The position numbers and the translations under genes were made by a program. Positions 52,699 through 62,690 of a DNA stretch of 64,000 bases are shown one piece after another (the first letter of the stretch is position 1; each line of letters begins with the position of its first letter). The stretch is from Rhizoclosmatium globosum (taxonomy: Eukaryota; Chytridiomycota; Chytridiomycetes; Chytridiales; Chytriomycetaceae), in contig MCGO01000055.1 in the NCBI GenBank assembly GCA_002104985.1, forward strand, positions 124,001-188,000. The letters run 5' to 3'. Under the pieces are notes generated by a model. The model was not told the origin of the DNA. It saw only the letters and a list, made by a program, of their open reading frames with translations, and searched no databases.

Positions 52699-55210
52699 TC
52701 ATGACTTCATTTCTTGGACTGTACTTGTTGTCGAAGCCACTGACGAAGAGAAAGTTTCCCCTCTACACTTTTTGGACTTCTTTGGTTCACAGGCATTAAC
52801 TTTCCGTTTCTTGTCTGCTGGACCTGCGGATTTAGGGAATAGGGGTTCTTGGACGTCGGATGGACCCAAATGGTTGTTTAGAATCACCTTCATCTGTTTC
52901 TGAACATCGGCCACCAAAGCAAGCCCTCCATTTTTGCACGAAACTTCAAAGAGTCTAGCCGCCAGAGCTTGAAAGTCGGCAAAGCCAATATTTTCTTCAT
53001 TTTGAGTTTGAGAAGCATATCGCAACGCTGAAGCTGCTGTTGGGGTTTTCAGCGCATCTCGAATATGCGACATAATAGAATCAGTTGGAACATCAGATCG
53101 AACTGCAGGTGGGACCCAATCCAAATTTGTTTGATTCAATCCAATCCACTGACTTAACAGACAATCATCTTGGTACCGGACTTTGAGCCATTGGGATGGA
53201 ACCATATCCAATGTGAATAAAGCAGACCTCTCTTTCTTTAACTGAACAGAATAGACGTGTTCGCAAAATACTCCTGTTGTCAAGTGACTCAAACATGTGC
53301 AAATGGAAGCACCAGATTCCAAGAGAACAAAGTATTGCGTGACACGGTGTTTGTTTCGATAAATCAGCTTATACAGATGTTTGACTTGGACAGTGATACC
53401 ATCAAGCATGACACAGAGGGAAACCAGTTTCAAATGATTGGAACAAATTTCCGAGGCCTCTGCGACAATTTCCCCCATTTCGCTGTTGTCCATGACCTCG
53501 TGAGCATTCTCGGTTGCATCATTTTCCTCAGCCTCAATCAAGTCTTGAACGTCGGTGTTCAACAGTTGTTCCACATCCCATGTATATGCGTTAACAATAC
53601 GGGACTTGGTTTGACTCACAAACCAGTTAGAAGTGTACTTCATACAAATGTCCAGAATCAGGTTAAACCTTTTAGCAATATGCGAGAAATCCTTGGACGA
53701 GACACGATTTAGAGATTGGCTATCAATCAGACTGAGTTTCAAATTAAACTCGACACCCAGTTCTTCAGTCTGTTTCACATGGTCTTTCAGAGATAATTCC
53801 TTTGTTTTTAACTCCGTCTTGATATTTTTCAGTACGCCCACTTGTGTTTGTACCAAACGTCACCACCTTTCCAGTCCAAGCCACAGCCCACTTGTGCCTA
53901 TTACTATACAATCGACTCAAGTACGCAAGAGCTTTTTCTTTCAATTCGTTTGAAATTGGGCTGAATGAAACATCCGCGGTAAGGCTCTCCAGCCTCTGAC
54001 ACGCAGTTTCTCGCCTTCCACCATCGCTGACTCAAGCCCTTGTAACTTGATCCAAGAGGGGCCTTCAAGTTTTTTGGTAAATTCAGAATACTAAGAGGAA
54101 ACAGGCAATAAATATTATGGTAAATAAGTGTGAAGTCCAGCATCTGCATAACTGCGACAAGAGCTGGATCTTTGTCACTCATAAGTACTGAAGGCAACAT
54201 TCCAATATGTTTTAGAAACATCAACCAGAACCACTTGTGAGTGGCAGAGTCCAATCAAAGGAAAGCAAAATGTGCAAAACAGATGGTTAAGAACTCGTTG
54301 TTGACTCCTGTAACAGAGCAGGATTTCATTCCGTGGATAGCACCATGACATGTATCAGTGCTCATAACATTGTGATATCGCCGAGCTTGGGATTTCTCTT
54401 GTTCCGAGCACCAGAACACTGCAACAATACACTGATCTTCATCAACCAGGAATTCAAATATAAATCCTTGAGACTTAAGATATTCCAAGCCTTCTGCCAG
54501 CTTGGTTTCCTTCTGAGTTGTAATATTTGCAGATTCCTTATCTTTGCGACTTGATTCGCAAAGTCTATATGGTGGAACACCTTTGGATAAAGGCCCTGCA
54601 CAATGCTTTTCAATTGCTTTCACGGCATCTCGAATTTTCTTGGTGCTCACATTGTTGCGTGCAAGAGCTTCAACAACAGGAATGTCACAGACATCAATCT
54701 GACGCATCTCCACATAGCGTGCTTCAAATGCACCTACAAAAGCTTCGTGATTCAGATGGCCGTAGTTTTCACTGGAAAGCTGTGCCAAAAGCTCAGCCTT
54801 GGATTCGTCTGTCAACAAGAATGTACCAGCACCACCTTTGGGCTTAGTGGCATTGAATCCAAACGTACATCCGACTTTCTTAGATGAGGATTTTCTGTAT
54901 TTGCTGGGGTCAAGGTTGTGCTGTGGCTTTGGCGTTCCGTGGCGATGGCATCTTAGTTCAACTATCTCAAACAATAAGATTCAATCTATGAGCAAGGATT
55001 TGAATCTGAACTCACGTCGCTTATTTGGAATGGTTCTTGCAACTTTGATGGGCATACCAACACCGGCAAAGACGGCAACAATCCGTTTGGTAAACACTCC
55101 TTGCGACTCATGCTCTGTTGCACACGCTTTGGCAACCAGATCTTCTATGCTCTGGATCATTGTAGAATTGGGCAATGTAGCAGTTGGAGGTAATGGTATT
55201 GGTGTTTCAA
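52699..55210 (-). CDS. MULE-type transposase with SWIM zinc finger
   Basis: A FAR1-like Cys/His region (ELRCHRHGTPKP, KKVGCTFGFNAT) comes first. The DDE core shows STDTCHGAIHGMKSCSVTGV with the first aspartate and VLMSDKDPALVAVM with the second. A SWIM finger, CTCLSHLTTGVFCEHVYSV, lies at about 53250-53300, and a basic tail ends EMKS at 52699. The frame is broken near 53860-53900 and 54255, and an intron may lie near 54965-55010. Transposases of this kind bind terminal repeats and excise the element. Whether this copy is active cannot be said because the breaks resemble the general indel errors of the window. Confidence 0.75.
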
Positions 55211-55213
55211 TGG

Positions 55214-56766
55214 TAGGCCCTTCCCCGGTTCAGTTTGGTTTGCAGTTCAAACTGTTCTCAATTTCAAGTCGCGGCTCTGGAACTGCTTAGAGGGTCGAAA
55301 CTGTGGTTTGAACCCTGGTTCAAACCGGTTATATTTATTAATAAAGAAGATTATTGATTTCTGCTTGTAAGCCAATAATGAATCACAGTATCTGTTTCTG
55401 CCCATTTCTCAAGATCTATTTTCGCGTCCTCGCCAGAGGTTAGGTGAATAACTGCATTATGGTAGTCTGTTGGCAGCAAAATTACGTCCTTGGATTGCAA
55501 CACTGATTGTATTGGTCAATGACCTTCAACCAAAAGCTGCAACAAATTTCAGCTTTGAAAACATCTGGATGCAAGGTTTCACGACCTTCAAACATTTGTT
55601 CTGCCAACGAGTTACCACGCTCAGAAGAAACAGATGCGGGAGGAATAGCCAAGTAGTCACAAGCAATTCTGTACAAGACCGGATATTTGTCACGCTGAGC
55701 AAACCACCAAGAAAGAATGTTTGTTCCAGAAGCAGGGGCAGTTGTGTTACAGTACTTGTCAATCTCAGAAACAGCGTCAATAGGTTCCTCAGCAGATGCA
55801 TGTCCACGCTTCTGTTGGTTGATCATATCAATCAAACTTAATGGAGCAGTTGTGATTGGAGTTGGAAGAGATGGTTGTCTGGGTTCATTGCCTGCATATT
55901 CCCGAAACACTCCTTCAAAAACAGATTCGCGAAACCGGAATTCGTGCATGAGTAGAGTTCCAACGAGTGGGACAGTCCAAAGAAGGAGGCTCTCTCCGGT
56001 GAATGTTTGGATCATTGCTGCATTCCATACGGGGTCTTCTCATTGCTATCTCCTGCAATCAAGTATTTTGTTCGTTCATCTTCAGGGATTGTGACAATGT
56101 AAACATGGGTCCAAGACTCTTTTACTCTTGAGATTCGCCTTCCTACAACCAGTTAACACAAAAACAACGGAGGATGAACACTTACTCTTTACCGGCAGAT
56201 TTGGTACAGAACCAGGTTGCGGAGTTGCAACGTCTTCCTCTTTGTCCTCTACGTCCTCGTCAACTTCATCTTCCTCATCACCAACGTGTGGAGGCAAAGG
56301 AATCTCAGGTCTAACAGACTGTTCAACGCGTGCAGGCGGGGCTTGAGAGATAGGCAGAGGCGTAGATGGTCCTCCTCTGCGTTGATGCAGAAGATCACTT
56401 ATATCATCAGGAGGCTCCTCGTAAGTAGCACCATTCTGGCGGGGACGCATCCGTGCCATTGAATCGGCAAGTTGAAGGAACAGATGACATCCTGTTGGCG
56501 CGAATTGTTCACGTGTTTAAGTTCTTCCTCCAGTTGATTAAATAAAAATGAAAAAGAAGGACGTTGGGTCATTTTGGTCTCTAAAATCTTCCTTTCCCCC
56601 CAACTTTTGGGGTGTCACACAAACCGATGTCATAAACCGGTTTGAGTGGTTTGGTTCAGTTCGGTTTACGGTTCAAACTGACTTCTGTTCACAAACTGTG
56701 GTTTATTAAGTAACCACAACAGTTTGGTTTCATTAGACGGTTTGAACCGAACTGGGGAAGGGCCTA
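55214..56766. mobile_element. Internally deleted hAT transposon
   Basis: Terminal inverted repeats begin TAGGCCCTTCCCC at the left end (55214) and, in inverse orientation, at the right end (56766), with about 20 bases alike. Subterminal repeats of the GGTTCAAACCGGTT type are crowded at both ends. Flanks carry TGTTTCAA (55203-55210) and TGTTTCAT (56767-56774), a candidate 8-base target duplication. The inside holds only the two ends of a hAT transposase. At 1.55 kb the element is too short for a complete enzyme and would depend on a helper. Confidence 0.75.
55482..56459 (-). pseudogene. hAT transposase, N- and C-terminal parts only
   Basis: The 5' part (56459-56082) codes for MARMRPRQNGATYEEPPDD and a Pro/acidic stretch. 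After a frame change the 3' part (about 56015-55482) contains the dimerisation region of hAT transposases: ILSWWFAQRDKYPVLYRI, DYLAIPPASVSSERGNSLAE and RETLHPDVFKAEICCSFWL. The DDE catalytic core, normally some 300 residues between these parts, is missing. The product could at most dimerise with a full enzyme. Confidence 0.75.
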
Positions 56767-58392
56767 TGTTTCATCATGATTCGATTAGCCAGATGAATCA
56801 GTTGCTGGATCTTGAACCAAGCAAGGCAAGCTACGTGCTTCATTCATCTCAGTAAACGACCTCTGTAAAATGGAGCCATCAGTTTGTTCAACATCTAGTC
56901 CAGACACTGGTTCAAATTCCTGTCTGTGGTTGAGGTATGCGCTCCATCAGCATCAAAGTCCAGAAGCTTTGATAGAAGGCCTCCCATATTGGCCACTGAC
57001 ACAAGGGTTTCAAGATTTGAGAATGGAACAGCATCAGATTGATCGATGCCTGTGGCTGAGAAAGCTCTATCAGCACTTGTCACTCTATGATACTACAGAG
57101 ACTTACAATCAGTGTTACAATGGATGGACTGAAGTGCGGCCCTTCTTGGTTGTGGACTGGACTTTGTCGGAGCAAGACGAAAGATTTTCGAAAGATGTTC
57201 ATAATTATATGATCCTGTCAGTTTGTATTTCCTGATGTCAACACATGTGTTCCGTGACAACACATCCATGAAGAATCTTCGAATTTGGGATGGAATTGGG
57301 TGAACTGATGTTGGTACAAGTCCAACAGCTGCCAGCATGAGTACAAACAAGGTATAAGGTCCACAGCTTGTTCCATCTTTTTGCTGTGGGTAATTCAGTA
57401 TAGGTTTTACGCTATCAATTGATTGTCAGAAACATAACTAAACTGGGTTGTTCCTCACACACGTAAACAGTTCAATGACTATGTTGGAGGGGCGTCCCAG
57501 TCGCGAAAGGATTATGTCCAGGCCTTTTGCAAGATTTGCTGGAGGCACTCTATTTCTCCTGGGAACGTTTGTGAAGTCCCACATAGAATCTCCATAAAGT
57601 AACTGTGAATTCTTCATCTGAACTATGCCACAAGTCCAATGAGATTCACAAAGATTAATTGCAAGCAGTATGATTCCAGTACTCCAATTAAAGGAGGCGC
57701 TAATTCGGGATACAAAATTGACTTGTTCTTTTCAGAAACCAAACAGTTTGTGACTAACAGAGCCATAGCAAGTGAAATATCCTAATGTCCTTCATCAATA
57801 CCTTCATATCCAACATTAAAACATACACATGAATCAACGAAGGCTACGTTTGCAGGGTTGCTGTTTTGCATCAACCGCAACAAACTATCATTCAAGTCAG
57901 AGGAAAACCATTCATTTCCCATGCAAGAGAATAATGGTTCAAGCACATGCAAATCATACACTCGTTGCTGTTTGAAAGTAGCTGCGACAGCTTTGGTGTA
58001 AGGGGAATTCTCTGCATTAGCTGTCAAGTATTCACAGAATTTGATGCATTTCAAACGCAGTCTCTCCAGGTGATGAATTGCCTGATCCTGAGTCAATTCA
58101 GCCTGAGAGTACACATTTCCTTCAACAACAGCGTATCGATTCTTCTTGTCTAATGCCAACCAAAGCTTCAACACCAGTTTCTCAGGAAGTCAGCACTGCG
58201 TTACCCTTCCATCACATTGGACAAAAGAGCAGTTTTGAGGTAGAGTAGAACCAACTGGTTTATCAGCTAAGTCCCATAGATACAAGGGTTTTTTAGGATG
58301 GCTTGACAGCTTTAACTCAGCTGGAAGACTCGCTTCCATCAGCATGGAAACTGTTAGGACGGGCGACTTGTGTGGCAGGCACTGGAAGTGTT
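56767..58392 (-). CDS. Ulp1-like cysteine protease region of the transposon
   Basis: Frames on the minus strand give LYLWDLADKPVGSTLPQN, FVQCDGRVTQC and LWLALDKKNRYAVVEGN (a charged helical region), then the protease: WSTGIILLAINLCESHWTCG with the catalytic histidine, QLLYGDSMWDF with the aspartate and QQKDGTSCGPYTLFVLML with the glutamine and the cysteine (about 57360-57385). C48 proteases of this kind cleave ubiquitin-like conjugates. The rest, down to 56860, leads toward the hAT insertion with an open frame (EFEPVSGLDVEQTDG). Stops and shifts occur near 57770, 57410 and 57090. The upstream end is cut by the retroelement LTR at 58393. Confidence 0.65.
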
Positions 58393-58650
58393 TGTTGTAA
58401 AAAAGCGAAGAACCGGGATCACGTGTGCAATCCACGGACGGACGGGAGTGGTCGGAAGCAGAGTTCCTATCAGTCCCGGTCTGGAATCTCCATGCAACCC
58501 CGTCACGCTCACCTTGATGTCGCTTATCACACTTCCAACTACGTACCTCCTGCTTGGGTAAGTTAGTCGGTTCTGTAGTGGAATGGTGAGGGAGTGGGTG
58601 CGGACTAACCTGTCGACAGATCACTCGGAGAAGACTTCTCCGTCGTAACA
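58393..58650 (-). repeat. LTR of the copia element (3' LTR in element orientation)
   Basis: On the minus strand the repeat starts TGTTACGACGG and ends TTTTACAACA, with TGTT/AACA ends. It is preceded by a purine tract ACAGGGGGG, the expected polypurine primer. The length is 258 bases. The partner LTR must lie beyond 64000, so identity of the two cannot be checked here. Confidence 0.65.
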
Positions 58651-58829
58651 CCCCCCTGTGATGACAGGGTAGGTTGCAGTCACGTGTGAAGTGATAAGAG
58701 TGTCAGACTAGATTGAGTGCGTATATTAAGCCCAGAGGTGCCGGCACGCGCGTGACACGCGCCCCCCCTGTAACAAGACTATACTGGAGACACAGAAGCT
58801 TTTTACAAGCATAAGGCTAAACATTTAAT

Positions 58830-60512
58830 TCACCAGAATAGAGTGCGAGCTTGAAGAATTGTGTAGTATTGGGGAGCAGGCAGAGCCTTAGTAAGTACAT
58901 CAGCAACCATTAACTCAGTGGGGCAGTAAACCAGAGAAACATTGCTGTTTTCAATATGTTCACGTACAAAATGAGCCTTGACCTCCATGTGTTTAACACG
59001 GGCATGGTTGATGGGGTTGGATGCAATAGCAATTGTAGACTGATTGTCTTGATCAATTACTGTAGAACCAGGCAACTTGAAACCAAGTTCTTGCAAGAAT
59101 AGACGCATCCAAAGAGCTTCTTTAACTGCTTCAACGAGGGCATAGAGCTCGGATTCAGTAGAAGACAAAGCAGTGATTGACTGCTTCTTGGAGTACCAGG
59201 CAACTGGACCTCTGAAAGCCATCATCACATATGCAGAGCAAGACTTACGATCAGTCTCTTGTGCAAAACTTGAATCAGCAGCAGCATGTGGAGCCAATCC
59301 TTCTGGCAGTTCCTTATCAAGTGGTCGGTCAGTCCTTACTCGAGACTCTTCAGAAGAGTAAACAGTGAGGTCACAAGAAGCACTTGCCTTGAAAAGAATT
59401 CCCCAATCATAAGTTCTACGAAGATAGCGTAAAACTCGAATCAGCGCATCATAATCATGCTGAGTGGTGGAGGAACGTTGAAACTGAGCCAGAGTGTTCA
59501 CAGTGCATATGAGGTCTGGTCTGGTCATACAACTCAAATAAATCAACTTGGCAATAATTGAACAGTATTTGCGTTGTCCTTCTGCAGAAATGGGAGGGCT
59601 ACTTGGGTCATGATTCCAGGTGGTAGCCATTGGAGTATCGGCCCAATTGTTGGAGAATATCGTATTCTTTCAGCAGAGCATGAGCATATTGAGGTTGTCC
59701 TATCCATATTCCCGCTTTGGTGCGTTCAACTTGGATCTTGAGAATCCATTTGGCTTGGCCAAGGTCAGAAATCTCAAACTCAGACTTAATAAGCTCCTTG
59801 ACTTGGTCAATCACAGCTTGGTCCTTACAAGCAATGAGGATATCAACAACATAGAATAGAATGATCACAAGTTGACCAGTAGTTGAATCAATCTTCATGA
59901 AGACACAGGAATCAGTTTTCAACTGTTGGAAACCAATTTTCACAAAGAAATTGCGTAGTCTCTTATACCATTGGCGTCCAGCTTGGCGAAGACCATAGAG
60001 TGCTTTCTTGAGCGCGGCAAAGAGAGGTCTACCTTCAGAGTCTTTTTCAACCCTGGGGGAAGATGCATGTAGTTTGGATGGTCCAAGTCACCATACAAGA
60101 ATGCGGCCTTGATATCAAGTTGCGAAATGTTGAGGTTAAATGCGGCGCTTAACGCGATGAGAACACGGATTGCCTTGATCTTGACTGTTGGCGAATGAGT
60201 TTCGTCAAAGTCATCATAAGGGGTTTGACCACAGCCAACTGCAACAAGACGAGCTTTGAAGCCAGTGATGAATCCTTCAGGATCAGTCTTGTATGCGTAA
60301 ACCCACTTTGATTTGATGGGTTTGCGACCTTCAGGCAAAAGAGAAGTGGTGTAAACTTTGCGGTTCATTAGACTCACACAGCATTGCACGTTGAAAGTAG
60401 GCAGCAAAGTGTCCTTCCATAGATTCACAAACTGACTTAGGAACAGGTGGAGCATTGGAAACATGAATACGTTCAGTTGGTACATCAGAGGGAGCGGCCT
60501 TGGACCAATCAA
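58830..60512 (-). pseudogene. Copia reverse transcriptase and RNase H
   Basis: The RT part shows KPIKSKWVYAYKTDPEG, FKARLVAVGCGQ, QLDIKAAFLYGDL and ALYGLRQAGRQWY. At the catalytic site it reads FYVVDILIAC, where copia elements have YVDD; the codons are at 59842-59853. The RNase H part follows with LIYLSCMTRPDL, WYSKKQSITALSSTESELYA and VKHMEVKAHFVREH, ending ARTLFW at 58830. Frame changes lie near 60020-60050 and 59620-59640. The D-to-V change should abolish polymerase activity even if the shifts are errors. Confidence 0.85.
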
Positions 60513-60587
60513 AGTGAAGTTCTGGTCAGCAGGCGGCGTTGATGCAAGATCTTTCTTTCTCCAATTCTTCCATCTGGGAACTCATAA

Positions 60588-62103
60588 TCATATAACACGA
60601 GCATGTTCGGCGCAGCGGCGGAATTTACTGAATTTCTTGCCAGTTGATTTGGCAGCACGTTCAACTCGGTGTTGAAGCATAATGTATGTAGTACTTGCAC
60701 GAACCACAGTAGCTATAGCTTCAAGTGCGTGGCGGCTCAATGCAGCTTCAAAGTCTGGATCAGATAGGGTTGCTGGCTCTGCTTCATTGTTGGACTTAGC
60801 AGGTTCAGTGCCAGGGCTTGAGGCTTCAGAGTCAGATGCTGAATCTGAGTCTGACATAAGGACTTGACCTTCCTGAAAAGGTGTTGCATATAAGATATGA
60901 ATTCATCTAAATCACTGGTACCAAGGGAAATAGACGACTTGGAAACCTTTGCTCGGAGACAACGTGGCTTTTGTGGAGGTTCACTTGAAGACTAGCGGCT
61001 ACATGGTCGCTTTCGCAGACTTCGACCAGGCTCTTGGAGGAGACGAGAAATATCCTCACGTTCTCTGGCAAGGCGAGGGCCATTGATTAAAAGTCCTGAA
61101 AAAATAATGGGCTGGAACTGTCAGCAGAATCTATAGGAAAATATAAAGAATGTTACATTTTGCTTGGCGTATTGAGGAATACTAACCATGGGCCATAGAT
61201 TCGCCAACAGGCTGGACTTTAGAGAATAGCTTCTCAAGACTTGCCTCATCGTCAGTCATGATAGTATCATCTAAAGATTTGTATGATTGTTAAATAAGAA
61301 TTTGAAGGAATTATGATAGTGTACAGCTATTCACCTTCATCTTCCAAAGAAACTGCCTCAACATCCCCATTATACGTCATCTCAGACTTGGAAAGTGTAG
61401 TAGCATCGGTGTCCCAACCAGACTCTGGAGTGTCAGATTCGGAGTCAACAAGTGCTTCAGGTACCTTGAAACCATGTCAATGAAAAAATTCATCTTCAAC
61501 CGAAGTCACTGGCATTGATGTCTGCATGGCATCAGCATGGGCCTTGACAAACGGATTTACCACTGTTGGATCAAAGGTCTTTCCAAGAAAGATGGTGGGG
61601 CACCAGCAAACGTGAAATACTTCAACTGGCTTTTGAAGGCGATAGTTCCGAACAATCATGATAGTACGCGACTTGTATGCAAGAAAGGCGACAGGCTCTG
61701 CTTTGATCATTCTACCGTAGTTTCTTTTCAACTGGCGTATATCCCAACGTACCCATGGAAATGAAGTAACTGTAAATAGTTGTTACTCTCCAGAATTGAG
61801 TATAAAGAATGTTTGAAAGACTCACTTGTAGTATGGTTGTACCTTGGTGATATGTTCATACGGTGACATTGCGCGTATTCCATTTTTAGGAGCGGCAGTT
61901 ACGAGTGAATTAATGACAAAGACTGCAAGTTGAATTGCAAAGCAGTAGAAATCCGTTGGGAACAAGGATGTCAGCAATTCCAATTCAGCTCTGTCGCAGT
62001 AGATTCCAAGAGGGTGTTCGACCAAACTAAATTCTTGAGTGTAAGCTGGTGCAAGTCGGAGTTCCACTTCAACATCAGAATGGGAGAGGCACCAAGTTTC
62101 CAT
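60588..62103 (-). pseudogene. Copia integrase C-terminal half and linker, with introns
   Basis: The integrase part contains VINSLVTAAPKNGIRAMSPYE and HITKVQPYY, then GTLGYTPVEKKLR and FLAYKSRTIMIVRNY, LQKPVEVFHV. Catalytic residues are not recognisable in the degenerate section around 62050. Three spliceosomal-type introns keep the frame when removed: 61770-61825 (GTGAGT...TTTACAG), 61271-61334 (GTGAAT...CTTTAG) and 61097-61186 (GTTAGT...TTTTTTCAG). The linker toward RT is acidic and Ser-rich (MSDSDSASDSEASSPG). In-frame stops occur at several points. Confidence 0.6.
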
Positions 62104-62402
62104 CCACTTGGTATCAAGTTCACCTCTGTCGCCTCCAATTACAAGAATCTGTTACCCATACTTGAGCTCTAAAGTGTTCAGAAAACGAGTGAATCAGATG
62201 GTAAACTCTGCTTTTGACTTGAGCGGTAGAATCCACATATATTTGGTGTATCGGCATTGGATGAATGCTATATACCTGTAACCACGAATAGTGCAAAAAC
62301 CAATCGGATAAAGGTCTTTGTATATGTGGCTTAACATGTGAATTGGCCAGTCTGATGGCACGATTTCAATGAGTTGTCAAAGCAATTTTTGTTACATGTG
62401 GA

Positions 62403-62690
62403 TTGAATGTTTTCAATAAACTTATCTGTTCTTTGATTGATTCTGGTGCTTCTTTGATTATGCCTCCCTGTTTAGAACATTTTGTTCCTGGGACCTACCA
62501 GCCAGTTGAAGATGAATTTGTATATATGGCCAACGAAAACAAGATCCCAATAGTCGGTACTGGTACCATCCAAATGTTCAGTAACCCTGAGAGACTGATT
62601 GAAGGCGCTCTTCATGTCCCTCAGCTTACAGACATGCTTGTGTCAATTTCCCACTTGTTACGTGACTCAAAAGATGCCACTTGTCAACTT
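62403..62690 (+). pseudogene. Copia aspartic protease / pre-integrase block in inverse orientation
   Basis: On the plus strand the frame gives SLIDSGASLIMPP with the DSGA protease motif, then VYMANENKIPIVGTGTIQM and ALHVPQLTDMLVSISHLLRD, all typical of the copia protease and the segment just after it. After about 62690 the similarity ends and the plus-strand frame becomes the shadow of the minus-strand gag region. The block is thus opposite to all other parts of the element. Confidence 0.7.

Larger units (their letters stand above)
52518..58392 (-). mobile_element. MULE-type DNA transposon with Ulp1-like protease, interrupted
   Basis: The left end is probably near the hairpin at 52518. The coding part on the minus strand consists of a Ulp1-like protease (58392 to about 56860) followed by a MULE transposase (55210 to 52699). 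A hAT element (55214-56766) separates the two, and a copia LTR (from 58393) cuts off whatever lay upstream of the protease. The right terminus is therefore outside what can be assigned here. Confidence 0.6.

Noticed and set aside
55203..56774. A perfect 8-base target duplication for the hAT element
   Set aside because: The best flanks, TGTTTCAA and TGTTTCAT, differ at one base and the left copy is offset by three bases from the TIR, so only a candidate duplication is reported.
56870..57235. Plus-strand gene in the hAT/protease interval
   Set aside because: The minus strand carries the Ulp1 protease tail over the same bases; the plus frame has no recognisable feature.
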